Shown here: positions 44,767 through 53,124 of the stretch, one piece after another
Position numbering within the stretch: position 1 is the first letter of the stretch
Layout: the number at the start of each line of letters is the position of its first letter
Source: CAZMVY01 sp964617875
GTDB lineage: Bacteria; Planctomycetota; Phycisphaerae; UBA1845; PWPN01
Direction of reading: 5' to 3'
Assembly (NCBI GenBank): GCA_964617875.1
Contig: CAZUAI010000017.1
Location: 1 to 64,000, forward strand
DNA: 64,000 nucleotides
Translations under genes and position numbers: made by a program
Notes under the pieces: model-generated
Database searches by the model: none
What the model saw: only the letters and a program-made list of their open reading frames with translations
What the model was told of the DNA's origin: nothing

Positions 44767-46233
44767 TCACCGCGATGCCGGCCGTTTCGGCGCCAGGATG
44801 TGGATCGCCTCGCCGAGAAACGCCTCCGTGGCCTCGCCCACGCTTTCCGACAGCGTCGGGTGCGGATGGATGATGCCGGCCACGTCGTGGGCCACCGCGG
44901 CCATCTCGACCGCCAGCACGCCCTCGGAGATCAACTCGCCCGCGCCGACGCCGACGAAGCCGACGCCGAGGATGCGCTTCGTGTCCCGATCGAAGATCAG
45001 CTTCGTCGTCCCTTCGGTACGGCCAAGCGTCAGGGCACGGCCGGAGGCGGCCCACGGAAACTTCGCCACCTCGATTTCGCGGCCCTCCGCTTTGGCCTGC
45101 GTCTCGGTCAGGCCGCACCACGCAATCTCCGGGTCGGTGAACACGACGCCCGGGATCGCCACATTGTCGAACGCGGCCGCCTCGCCGCAGAGGCCATCGA
45201 CCGCGACCTTGGCCTCCGCCGTCGCCTTGTGCGCGAGCATCGGTTCGCCGGCAACGTCGCCGATCGCGAGGATGCGCGGGTCGGCCGTCCGCATCGCGGC
45301 ATCCACCTCGACGAAGCCGCGCTCGTTGACGACGACCCGCGTGTTCTCCAGTCCCAGATCGCGGCTGTTCGGCCGGCGGCCGACGGAGACCAGCACGCGG
45401 TCGAAGACCTCCTCCTTCGGCGGCATGTTGGCCGCCTCGAGCGTCGCGACGATCCCCTCCGCGGCAGCCCGTACGGCGGCGACCTTCGTGTTCAGGTGGA
45501 TCGCCTCGAACTGCTTTTTGAGGCGTGCCTCAAGCGGGCGCACGAGGTCCCGATCGGCCCCGGGCAGGAGCGTCGGCGTCATTTCGACGACGACCGCCTT
45601 GCTGCCGAGCGCAGCGTAGACGGTGCCCATCTCAAGCCCGATGTAGCCGCCGCCGACGATCAGCAGCCGCTTCGGCACGTCGGCCAGCGCCAGCGCGCCG
45701 GTCGAATCGATGATCCGCGGGTCGCCGATGTCGAAGACCGGCGGCATCGCCGGCAGCGAGCCGACGGCAAGGATGGCGTGCTCGAAACGCAACGTGCGGG
45801 GCGTTGCCGGAGCGGCCCCCTCCCCGCCGCCGGGCGGGGGGACCAACTGCAGCGTCTGCGAGTCGATGAACGTCGCCCGGGCGTTGACCAGTTCGACGCC
45901 GCGCCGCCTTGCAAGCTCGACAATGCCCCCCGCCAGCTTCTGGATGATGCCGTCCTTCCACGCCCGCAGCGCGGCGATATCGACCGCCGGCTCGGCAAAC
46001 CGGACGCCCCACTCGACCGCTTCAGCCGATTCGCGAATGAGTCTCGCGACGTGCAGCAGGGCCTTCGAGGGAATGCACCCGCGGTTCAGGCACACGCCGC
46101 CGGGGCGGACATCCTCGTTCACCAGCGTGACCTTGAACCCCCGATCGGCCGCCCGGAACGCGGCGGCGTATCCGCCGGGCCCCGCCCCGATCACGACCAG
46201 TTGCGCTTCCGCGTTCGCCGTCGGCTCCGCCAT
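44767..46233 (-). CDS. lpdA: Dihydrolipoyl dehydrogenase
   Basis: 488 residues from the ATG at 46233 with AAGGAG. FAD site VVIGAGPGGYAAAFRAAD. The redox disulfide is in GGVCLNRGCIPSKALLH. The NAD site is LLIVGGGYIGLEMGTVYAALGS. The C-terminal HPHPTLSESVGEA holds the catalytic His/Glu pair. It reoxidises dihydrolipoamide in pyruvate/2-oxoacid dehydrogenase or the glycine cleavage system. No E1/E2 or glycine cleavage gene is adjacent. The gene diverges from dppA. Confidence 0.96.
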   Translation of the reverse strand: MAEPTANAEAQLVVIGAGPGGYAAAFRAADRGFKVTLVNEDVRPGGVCLNRGCIPSKALLHVARLIRESAEAVEWGVRFAEPAVDIAALRAWKDGIIQKLAGGIVELARRRGVELVNARATFIDSQTLQLVPPPGGGEGAAPATPRTLRFEHAILAVGSLPAMPPVFDIGDPRIIDSTGALALADVPKRLLIVGGGYIGLEMGTVYAALGSKAVVVEMTPTLLPGADRDLVRPLEARLKKQFEAIHLNTKVAAVRAAAEGIVATLEAANMPPKEEVFDRVLVSVGRRPNSRDLGLENTRVVVNERGFVEVDAAMRTADPRILAIGDVAGEPMLAHKATAEAKVAVDGLCGEAAAFDNVAIPGVVFTDPEIAWCGLTETQAKAEGREIEVAKFPWAASGRALTLGRTEGTTKLIFDRDTKRILGVGFVGVGAGELISEGVLAVEMAAVAHDVAGIIHPHPTLSESVGEATEAFLGEAIHILAPKRPASR

Positions 46234-46321
46234 GATCACTCCTTGTGCTCGGCTCGACACACCCGAATCCCCGGGCTATTCTCATGGCTTCGGCCGGTCC
46301 CTGCAACCGGGCGAGGAGGTC

Positions 46322-47152
46322 ATGAACGTGGCGTCCTGGAACGTATTCATCTCGGCGGACATCGAGGGCGTCTGCGGCGTCATGGACGCCACGCACCAGG
46401 AACCGGGCAATCCGGCCCACCTTCAGGCGTGCGAGTGGATGACGCGCGAGGTCAACGCCGCCGTCGAGGGAGCGGTCGAGGCCGGCGCCGCGCGGGTCGT
46501 CGTCAAGGACGCGCACAACACCGGCACCAACATCTTCCTCGACAGGCTGCACCCCGCCGCCGAACTCATCAGCGGCTGGGGGCCCCTCCGAAGCATGGTG
46601 GAGGGCATCGACGAAACGTTTGACGCCCTCTTCCTGATCGGCTACCACGCCCGCGCGATGACGCCCGGCGGGACACTTGCCCATACGTGGTCCAGCCAGA
46701 TTCTCGACCTCCGCATCAACGACCAACCCGCCGGCGAGGCCGCCTGGGCCGCCGCGTTCGCCGGGCACTTCAACGTCCCGCTTGCCCTCATCACCGGCGA
46801 TGACAAGCTCGTCGCCCAGGCCGCCCAGGAACTGCCCCCGGGCTTCCTTCACGTCACGACCAAGACCGGCATGGCCGCCCGCGCCGCCCGCATGCGCCCG
46901 ATCGAAGCCGTCCGCGAGGAAATCCGCCAGACCGCGAAGAAGGCGCTGGCAGACCCGAAGGCCCTGCCGCCGTTCAAGCCGTCGTTGCCCGCCGCGATCA
47001 CGCTTCGCTTCCGGCACTGGGAAGGGCTGGACGCGTGCGCCGCCGTACCGACCGTCGAGCGGCTGTCCGTCGATACGTTCCGGTTCCAGGCCCCGACCTT
47101 CATCGAGGCACAGAAGGCGTTCGCCACACTGCACCGCCTGGCCAGACCGTGA
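46322..47152 (+). CDS. dppA: M55-family D-aminopeptidase (DppA-like)
   Basis: 276 residues from the ATG at 46322, preceded by GAGGAGG. It starts VFISADIEGVCGVMDATH, the zinc-binding N-terminus of M55 peptidases, and continues with VVVKDAHNTGTNI, LFLIGYHARAM and HTWSSQI, all family motifs. DppA removes D-amino acids from short peptides and may recycle peptidoglycan fragments. The symbol is given by family. Confidence 0.88.
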   Translation: MNVASWNVFISADIEGVCGVMDATHQEPGNPAHLQACEWMTREVNAAVEGAVEAGAARVVVKDAHNTGTNIFLDRLHPAAELISGWGPLRSMVEGIDETFDALFLIGYHARAMTPGGTLAHTWSSQILDLRINDQPAGEAAWAAAFAGHFNVPLALITGDDKLVAQAAQELPPGFLHVTTKTGMAARAARMRPIEAVREEIRQTAKKALADPKALPPFKPSLPAAITLRFRHWEGLDACAAVPTVERLSVDTFRFQAPTFIEAQKAFATLHRLARP

Positions 47153-47309
47153 GCCCTCGCCGCACGCGAGGGATTCTGGAGGATCACCGGGAAGCGCAGG
47201 CGAAGGTCCACCGCCCTTCTCCCGCTGCGCACCTTGAGCGCAAACGCCCCGCGCGCTATGATCCCGTCTTTGGGGACGTCTTCCTGATCCTGACGCAACG
47301 GAGGTTGTC

Positions 47310-48716
47310 ATGCACAAACAGATTTCACGGCGGGAGTTCCTGGACTCCTCGGGGCGGACGGTGGCGGCGGCGGCCGGGGCTGCGTTCAGCGGGCTGGCGT
47401 CGCGAGCCGTGGGGCAGGTCAAGCCGGCGGCGGTCTCGCCGAACGACAAGATCGTCGTCGGCCTGATCGGCTGCGGCGGCATGGGACAGTACAACCTGGA
47501 CGACTTCATGCGGATCGAGGAGGTCGCCGTTGCGGCGGTCTGCGACGTCGATGCATCGCACATGAAGGCCACCGCCGACAAGGTCGAGAAGAAGTACCAG
47601 AAGCGGCCTCGCGAAGTCAAAGACTACCGCCATCTGATCGACATGAAAGAGATCGACGTCGTGATCATCGGCACGCCCGACCACTGGCATGCCATCCCGA
47701 TGATCGCGGCCTGCGCCGCGGGCAAGGACGTCTACGTCGAGAAACCCGTCTCGCACACCATCGCCGAGGGCCGCGCCATGGTCAACGCGGCGCGGAAGTA
47801 CAGGCGGATCGTGCAGGTCGGCATGCAGCAGCGGAGCGGCGAGCACTTCAAGAAGGCCGTCGAGCTGGTCAAGTCCGGCGTGCTCGGCGACATTTCCTAC
47901 ACGCGATCGTGGAACGTGGGCAACATCGCGCCGGACGGCATCGGCAACCCGCCGGACGGCGATGCGCCGCCGGGCGTTGATTACGACATGTGGCTCGGAC
48001 CGGCGCCGAAACGACCGTTCAACCGGAACCGCTTCCACAGCAGCTTCCGGTGGTTCTTCGACTACGCGGGCGGCATGGTCGGCGACTGGAACGTCCACGT
48101 GCAGGACATCGTCCACTGGGCGATGGGCGTGCATGCCCCCCTGTCCGTCTCCGCCGTCGGCGGCAAGTACGTCCTGCGCGACAACCGCGACACGCCCGAC
48201 ACGCTCGAGATCAGCTACGAGTTCGCAACGCCGGCGGGCAGGCGGTTCATGCAGACGTACTCGATGGCCTTCTGCTGCGGCACGACGTTCAACGGCCACG
48301 GCTACGGGACGCAGTTCTTCGGCACCAACGGGTCGCTCTTCATCGACCGCAGCGGCTTCGAGGTCTACCCCGACCAGAAGGAGGCGCCCGATCCCAACGA
48401 CGCGAGCAAGAAGATCCAGGTGCCGCGGATGGACAAGGTGACCAGCGGCGGCTCCGACCAGCACTGGCCGCACGTGCAGAACTTCATCCAGTGCGTCAAG
48501 TCGCGCAAGGTCGAGGACCTGGCCGTGGACATCGAGGTCGGCCACAACACGGCGGCGGCCTGCCACCTGGGCAATATCTCGTACAAGCTGGGCCGGCGGA
48601 TCTATTGGGACGCCGGCAAGGAGATCTGCACCGACAAGGACGGCCGTCCGGACCGCGAAGCGAACAAGCTCATGACGCGCGAGTACCGCAAGCCCTACAC
48701 GCTGCCGAAGGTGTGA
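47310..48716 (+). CDS. Tat-exported Gfo/Idh/MocA oxidoreductase
   Basis: 468 residues. The Tat motif is ISRREFLDSSG near the N-terminus. The Rossmann core is VVGLIGCGGMGQYN and the catalytic-lysine motif is VYVEKPVSHTIAEG. IGTPDHWHAIPMIAA and the C-terminal HWPHVQNFIQCVKSRK are typical of planctomycete exported members. It probably oxidises a sugar derivative in the periplasm. Confidence 0.92.
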   Translation: MHKQISRREFLDSSGRTVAAAAGAAFSGLASRAVGQVKPAAVSPNDKIVVGLIGCGGMGQYNLDDFMRIEEVAVAAVCDVDASHMKATADKVEKKYQKRPREVKDYRHLIDMKEIDVVIIGTPDHWHAIPMIAACAAGKDVYVEKPVSHTIAEGRAMVNAARKYRRIVQVGMQQRSGEHFKKAVELVKSGVLGDISYTRSWNVGNIAPDGIGNPPDGDAPPGVDYDMWLGPAPKRPFNRNRFHSSFRWFFDYAGGMVGDWNVHVQDIVHWAMGVHAPLSVSAVGGKYVLRDNRDTPDTLEISYEFATPAGRRFMQTYSMAFCCGTTFNGHGYGTQFFGTNGSLFIDRSGFEVYPDQKEAPDPNDASKKIQVPRMDKVTSGGSDQHWPHVQNFIQCVKSRKVEDLAVDIEVGHNTAAACHLGNISYKLGRRIYWDAGKEICTDKDGRPDREANKLMTREYRKPYTLPKV

Positions 48717-48754
48717 GGCGGCGAGCGCTTCCGACACCTCCGCGGTGAGTCACG

Positions 48755-48811
48755 AAAAACGAACCGCCCAGGCGGGCCGGCGTCGTTTCCTCCGGACCGC
48801 CTGGGCGGTTC
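48755..48811 (-). terminator. Terminator of tRNA-Leu
   Basis: Perfect 15-bp arms, GAACCGCCCAGGCGG at 48761-48775 and its complement at 48797-48811. On the minus strand they are followed by GTTTTTCG. The preceding Gfo/Idh/MocA gene converges and may use it too. Confidence 0.75.
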
Positions 48812-48818
48812 TGTCGCA

Positions 48819-48903
48819 TGCGGATGAGAGGAGTTGAACCTCCACGGGCTATTCGCCCACAAGGACCTGAACCTTGCGCGTCTGCCAATTCCGCCACATC
48901 CGC
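48819..48903 (-). tRNA. tRNA-Leu (anticodon CAG)
   Basis: 85 nt with a long variable arm. The minus strand starts GCGGATGTGGCGGAATTGGC, has anticodon loop TTCAGGT (CAG), T arm GAGGTTCAACTCCTC-like, and a 7-bp acceptor stem closing with CATCCGC and discriminator A. CCA is not encoded. Confidence 0.95.
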
Positions 48904-48992
48904 GGGCGGGACCGCCGGGCCCTCGAAAGGCGCCCCGCCGGTCCAATACGCTATTAACTACCCTCTCGGCCCCGAATCGTCAAGCCCCCGGC

Positions 48993-50030
48993 TCAGTCCT
49001 CCGAAAAGGCACTGTCGAACGCCCGGGCCGACGGGGCGAAATCCAGCTTCCGGACGAACTGGCAGGCCTCGGCGGCGCCGTGCTCACGGTCCATGCCGCC
49101 GTCCTCCCATTCGACCGAGAGCGGCCCCTGGTAGTTGATCTCGTTCAGGGCGCGGATGATCGACTCGAAATCGATCCGGCCGCGGCCGAGCGAACGGAAA
49201 TCCCAGTACCGGTCCGGGTGGCCGAAATTCACGTGCCCGCCGAACACGCCCGCCCGGGTCGGCCGGGGCGACCAGTACACGTCCTTCATGTGCGTGTGGA
49301 AAATCCGATCGCGGAACTCCTTGATGAACAGCACGTAGTCCACACCCTGGTAGCCCAGGTGGCTCGGATCGAAGTTGAAGCCGAACCGCTTGTGACCCTT
49401 CACCGCCGCGATGGCCCGGGCGGCCGAGGAGATGTCGAACGCAATCTCCGTCGGGTGAACCTCAAGGGCAAAATCGACGTCTTCCTTGTCGAATGCGTCA
49501 AGGATCGGCTTGAATCGCCTGCCGAAGTCGGCGTAGCCGTCGTCGATCTGCTTCGGCATGTTGGGCGGGAAGGAATAGAGCAGCGGCCAGATGCTGCTGC
49601 CCGTGAACCCGTTGACGACAACGCGCTTCTGCTCCTTCTTGACGGCGGCCGGCGCGGCATCGAAGAACTTCCGCGCAGCCCTGGCCGTGTCGATCAGTTC
49701 CTGGGCCGCCCGCTGGCGGACGCCCTCGGGCTTGCCGTCACCCCAGACGTGCGGCGGCAGGATCGTCTGGTGGCGAGGGTCGATGTTGTCGCAGATCGCC
49801 TGGCCGACGAGGTGGGCGCTGATCGCGAACGACTTCAGGCCGGCCTTCGTCAGCAGCTCCCATTTCTTCTTGCAGTACGAACCGTCCTTGAGCGCGGCCT
49901 GTACGTCGAAGTGATCGCCCCAGCAGGCGAGTTCGAGCCCGTCGTAGCCGAAACGCTTGGCCTTCCTGGCCATGTCGGCCAGTTTCAGGTCGGCCCATTG
50001 GCCGGTGAACAGCGTAACCGGTCGTGCCAT
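48993..50030 (-). CDS. Sugar phosphate isomerase/epimerase (xylose isomerase-like TIM barrel)
   Basis: 345 residues from the ATG at 50030 with AAGGAC. TIM-barrel features: GYDGLELACWGDHFD, FALEVHPTEIAFD, FGFNFDPSHLGYQGVD, IFHTHMKDVYW and LSVEWEDGGMD, which supply the Glu/Asp/His metal ligands of AP endonuclease 2-like sugar epimerases. It often travels with Gfo/Idh/MocA enzymes in sugar breakdown; one lies just across the tRNA-Leu. Confidence 0.88.
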   Translation of the reverse strand: MARPVTLFTGQWADLKLADMARKAKRFGYDGLELACWGDHFDVQAALKDGSYCKKKWELLTKAGLKSFAISAHLVGQAICDNIDPRHQTILPPHVWGDGKPEGVRQRAAQELIDTARAARKFFDAAPAAVKKEQKRVVVNGFTGSSIWPLLYSFPPNMPKQIDDGYADFGRRFKPILDAFDKEDVDFALEVHPTEIAFDISSAARAIAAVKGHKRFGFNFDPSHLGYQGVDYVLFIKEFRDRIFHTHMKDVYWSPRPTRAGVFGGHVNFGHPDRYWDFRSLGRGRIDFESIIRALNEINYQGPLSVEWEDGGMDREHGAAEACQFVRKLDFAPSARAFDSAFSED

Positions 50031-50206
50031 GTTCGCAGTCCTTTCTCGATGGAACGGGCGAAGGCGATCGCGGCGGCTTTGCTCACAGTCGCTCCTTCGC
50101 GTACGCCTCTCGCCGAAAAAGCCGCCGAATCGTACCACGTACCCGGACGCCCGGCAATCACCCATGGCCTCTGGCGCGCCCGGCCGTAGCTGCCGGGGAG
50201 GCACAA

Positions 50207-50332
50207 CGCAGGGAGGGGGTCAGGAACCCTTCTCGCCCCGGGCGAAACGCGTTCGCGCGTCCACTTCCCGTGAACACGGTGTTCTGCCTGTCCGGCACAG
50301 GTTCCTGACCACGTTCGCACATACGGCCATGC
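50207..50332 (-). repeat. Copy B of the dispersed 125-bp repeat
   Basis: About 126 bp, in opposite orientation to copy A at 18045-18170, with roughly 80% identity by eye. It lies between the epimerase gene and the promoter of the small RNA. No protein gene is supported between 50031 and 50386. Confidence 0.7.
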
Positions 50333-50352
50333 ACCCAGGGAGCGTCGGCCCC

Positions 50353-50380
50353 TTGACAAGCCGGAAATCTGGTGTATATT
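50353..50380 (+). promoter_or_regulatory. Sigma70-type promoter of the small RNA
   Basis: TTGACA at 50353-50358 and TATATT at 50375-50380, spacing 16. The predicted start is about 50387. Confidence 0.75.
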
Positions 50381-50386
50381 ACTTTC

Positions 50387-50566
50387 TCCGGACAAGCGTG
50401 CCGGACCGGTACAGAGTGCCAGGAGGTCTGTCGACCGTGATGCGGTGCAGAAACCATTCGGAATACGCGATGAGAGACAGCGTGCGAGGTGTCGGGCCTC
50501 CAGGGTAAGTCCACAGTCTGCTTCGACTGTTCGAGCCCCGGAGCCAGATGTCTCCGGGGCTTTTTT
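50387..50566 (+). ncRNA. Free-standing structured small RNA, about 180 nt, class unknown
   Basis: A transcript bounded by a strong promoter and a strong terminator with no open frame. A long-range helix pairs GGAGGTCTG (50422-50430) with CGGGCCTCC (50493-50501), closing a 60-nt region that contains a further CTGTC/GACAG helix. A perfect hairpin ACAGTC/GACTGT lies at 50513-50530. The length is in the range of 6S RNA, but I cannot show the 6S bubble. The SRP RNA core motif is absent. Confidence 0.6.
50534..50566 (+). terminator. Terminator of the small RNA
   Basis: Perfect 10-bp stem AGCCCCGGAG/CTCCGGGGCT, 8-nt loop, then a run of six T. The CCGGAG of its left arm could also pair with CTCCGG at the RNA's 5' end, giving an alternative fold. 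Confidence 0.9.
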
Positions 50567-50674
50567 GTTGCATTGGGTGTATCGGTGTCAGCCGGCGGCT
50601 CGCGGGACGCCCACGGGGCTGGTCTGCGCGTGTACCGTGAACGGCATCGGAAATGGCACCGTCAGACCGCCAGA

Positions 50675-50746
50675 AAGTCAGTAGCTCAACGGCAAGAGCA
50701 CCGGGACTTCACCCGGAAGTTGCGGGTTCGATTCCCGCCTGACCAC
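50675..50746 (+). tRNA. tRNA-like gene with non-canonical anticodon arm
   Basis: The D arm (GCTC/GAGC) and T arm (GCGGG TTCGATT CCCGC) are perfect. The anticodon arm CCGGG-ACTTCA-CCCGG leaves a 6-nt loop instead of seven; forcing a 7-nt loop gives mismatches. The acceptor stem has only five pairs (GTCAG/CTGAC). TCA or TTC could be read as anticodon, so the identity is unassigned. It may be a degenerate tRNA, an unusual suppressor-type tRNA or a tRNA-like RNA. Confidence 0.5.
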
Positions 50747-51136
50747 CGCTCCGCTGGAAACGGAGCACGCGTTTGAGAACGCGTCGAACGGCCGGCCGGA
50801 GACTGGATTCGCCGCCAAGCCAGCCGGCACCGCGCGGCGCGGGCGCCTCGATCGAGGCACTTGCGAGCAGCGCGGGCCGACACCGCAGGAGCGGCTTTGC
50901 AGCCGGGCAGATACCGGCGAGTCATTACCACGGCATTCGGCCCGTCGCGGCCCCCGCGATTCACCTGCGGTGAACCGGCGCCGGCGGCGGACGACCCTGA
51001 CGGGATCCCTGACTCGCCTCAAGCCCGGTTCCGCCGTGTCCGCGGGGCGCAGCGGTCGAATCGGTTTTCGGCCGGCCGGCATGAGTTCAACCAGGCGCCA
51101 CAGACGCGCCTGTGACAGGAAGGATGGTGCATTCGC
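50747..51136. other. 390-bp region without a recognised gene
   Basis: GC-rich DNA between the tRNA-like gene and the SPFH gene. Only short frames without good starts or protein features occur. No repeat or promoter was identified. Confidence 0.4.
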
Positions 51137-52273
51137 ATGTTCGGCAAGGTTCGCATTCACAAGCAGGAACGTGGCCTGTGGTTCCGTCACGGCGACTTCC
51201 ACCGCCTGCTCGCGCCGGGCACCTACCGGCTCTGGAGCCGGCTGTGGAGCCTGACGCGGGACGCCGTGCAGGTCGTCAACACGCTGGACACCCGCTTCGC
51301 GCACCCTCTGCTCGACGTGCTGGTGGACAGCCAGGGCGTTCGCGACGCCCTGCTTGTCGTGGACCTCAAGGACACCGAGCGGGCGCTCGTCTGGAAGGAC
51401 GGCCGTCTCGCGGCCATCCTCGGTCCCGGCCGGCACGCCTTCTGGCGGACGCCGTACGCCCTGAGCGTCGAGACGTTCAACGTCAGTGACTTTCGCTTCG
51501 AGCATCCGCGTGTCGAGACCGTCGTAGCCCACCCGGACGCCCCGAAGTGGCTTCAGGGCATTGACGTCGAGGCCCACGAGGATGTCCTGCTCTTTCGCGA
51601 CGGCCGGCTGGTTGAGCGGCTGCGCGAGGGCCGCCACCTGTTCTGGAAGGGCGCCGGTCAGATCAAGTGGACGGCGGTCGATCGCCGTGAGCAGGTCGCC
51701 GACGTCGCCGGCCAGGAGATCATGACCAACGACAAGGTCACGCTCCGCGTCAACCTCGTCGTGACGTACCAGGTGACCGACGCCGTCAAGGCCGTCACCG
51801 TCGTGAACGACGCCGCACAGGCCCTCTACCGCGAGGCACAGCTCGTGCTGCGGGCTGCCATCGGCACCCGGCCGCTGGATGCGCTGCTCGCGGACAAGGA
51901 AGCCGTCGGCGCCGAGGTCCGTGACACCCTGACCCGGCGCGCGGCCGAGTTCGGCGTCGTGATCCGCAGTGTCGGTGTGCGGGACATCGTCCTGCCCGGC
52001 GACATGAAGGCGATCCTGAACCAGGTAATCACCGCCGAGAAGCAGGCCCAGGCCAACCTGATCAAGCGGCGCGAGGAGACGGCCGCCGCCCGCAGCCAGG
52101 CCAACACCGCCCGGCTGCTGGCGGAGAACCCGATCCTCGCCCGGATCAAGGAACTGGAACTGCTGCAGGAGATCCTCGCGGGCACCAAGGCCACCTTCGT
52201 CTTCGGCGACGGCGACATCGCCGAGCAGGTCCGCCGCCTGGTTGGCGGCGGCGACGACGACGAAAATCGTTAA
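51137..52273 (+). CDS. SPFH/slipin-family protein with three N-terminal modules
   Basis: 378 residues. The SPFH (band 7) core at about 170-310 has VADVAGQEIMTNDKVTLRVNLVVTYQVTD, ALYREAQLVLRAAIG, GVVIRSVGVRDIVLPGDMK and a following Ala/Gln/Glu coiled coil. Before it, three related beta-modules occur at residues 7-33, 78-103 and 146-171 (ERGLWFRHGD, RALVWKDGR, DVLLFRDGR, each followed by a GxxxLW/FW end). No transmembrane helix is seen, so membrane contact would be peripheral. Slipins scaffold membrane microdomains. Confidence 0.85.
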   Translation: MFGKVRIHKQERGLWFRHGDFHRLLAPGTYRLWSRLWSLTRDAVQVVNTLDTRFAHPLLDVLVDSQGVRDALLVVDLKDTERALVWKDGRLAAILGPGRHAFWRTPYALSVETFNVSDFRFEHPRVETVVAHPDAPKWLQGIDVEAHEDVLLFRDGRLVERLREGRHLFWKGAGQIKWTAVDRREQVADVAGQEIMTNDKVTLRVNLVVTYQVTDAVKAVTVVNDAAQALYREAQLVLRAAIGTRPLDALLADKEAVGAEVRDTLTRRAAEFGVVIRSVGVRDIVLPGDMKAILNQVITAEKQAQANLIKRREETAAARSQANTARLLAENPILARIKELELLQEILAGTKATFVFGDGDIAEQVRRLVGGGDDDENR

Positions 52274-52298
52274 GGTGCTCAGCCAAAAGGGCTTATAC

Positions 52299-52343
52299 GA
52301 AGGGTGTCCGTTCACCTCGGTGGGCGGGCACCCTTCTTGTTCT
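52299..52343 (+). terminator. Terminator after the SPFH gene
   Basis: Arms GAAGGGTGTCC (52299-52309) and GGGCACCCTTC (52326-52336), nearly perfect, then TTGTTCT. Confidence 0.7.
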
Positions 52344-52417
52344 GGCTTCCCTCGCCCATCGTACCCCTCGGCCACTCCGTCCCCCGCACCCAGGCGCGCG
52401 TTCGCCGATCCGCCCCC

Positions 52418-52466
52418 TTGACAATGCGAAACGAGCGCTTTATATACCCGTTTCAAACGAGCGTTT
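52418..52466 (+). promoter_or_regulatory. Promoter and operator of the exporter operon
   Basis: TTGACA at 52418-52423 and TATATA at 52441-52446, spacing 17, an excellent sigma70-type promoter. AAACGAGCG occurs at 52429-52437 (inside the spacer) and 52455-52463 (at the start site). Around the second copy are overlapping palindromes CGTTT-C-AAACG and AAACG-AG-CGTTT. This is a likely autoregulatory site for the TetR-like protein encoded 5 bases downstream. Confidence 0.8.
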
Positions 52467-52470
52467 AACC

Positions 52471-53124
52471 ATGACCAACGCGCCGCAGGACACGCAGGAG
52501 ACTCCCCAACGGCTTCTTGAGGCCGCCGGCGAGATTTTCGCCGAGCAGGGATTCCGGGCCGCGACCATTCGCGAGATTTGCGAGCGGGCCAAGGCCAACG
52601 TCGCCGCGGTCAACTACTATTTTGGTGACAAGCAAGCCCTCTACAACGCGGTCATCCGCCACTGGTTCGGCGTGGCGATCCAGAAGTACCCGCCGGGCGG
52701 CGAGGCGCCCGACGACGCCCCCGCAGAACAGCGGTTGCGTGCCTTCATACGGTCGTTTCTCTTCCGGATCCTCGACCAGGGCCGACCGGCATGGCACGGC
52801 AAGCTCATGGCGCACGAGATGACGGAGCCCACCCGGGCGATGGATGAACTGGTGGAGGCGTTCGTCCGCCCCATGATCCAGCGGCTGGACGCCATCCTCC
52901 GGGAACTCGTCGGACCGGGCATCGACGCCGAGACCCTTCGCCTGTGCGGCCGGAGCATCGTCGGCCAGTGCCTCTTCTACAACCACGCACGCCCGGTGCT
53001 GGAACGAATGGGGCAGGCCTGCTTCCGCCCCGAGGACATTGAACACCTGGCCGAGCACGTGGCGCGGTTCTCGCTGGCGGCCCTCCGGGAAATCGCCCGC
53101 GAGGGCGGGAGGGCCGCACCATGA
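52471..53124 (+). CDS. TetR-family regulator, CecR-like
   Basis: 217 residues. N-terminal HTH: RLLEAAGEIFAEQGFRAATIREICERAKANVAAVNYYFGDKQALY. The C-terminal domain (PAWHGKLMAHEMTEPTRAMDELVEAFVRP, later LCGRSIVGQCLFYNHARPVL) matches the CecR/YbiH type, which in E. coli controls an ABC/HlyD-type exporter. The start ATG has no clear ribosome site and the leader is very short. The stop overlaps the permease start. It probably represses the operon through the AAACG repeats. Confidence 0.9.
   Translation: MTNAPQDTQETPQRLLEAAGEIFAEQGFRAATIREICERAKANVAAVNYYFGDKQALYNAVIRHWFGVAIQKYPPGGEAPDDAPAEQRLRAFIRSFLFRILDQGRPAWHGKLMAHEMTEPTRAMDELVEAFVRPMIQRLDAILRELVGPGIDAETLRLCGRSIVGQCLFYNHARPVLERMGQACFRPEDIEHLAEHVARFSLAALREIAREGGRAAP

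Noticed and set aside
50387..50566. Small RNA as bacterial SRP RNA or tmRNA
   Set aside because: The SRP core (GGAAGCAGC-type) is missing, and there is no tRNA-like domain or tag reading frame as needed for tmRNA.
50678..52456. 592-codon minus-strand frame
   Set aside because: It is antisense to the SPFH gene and runs into the tRNA-like gene. No protein family signal was seen.
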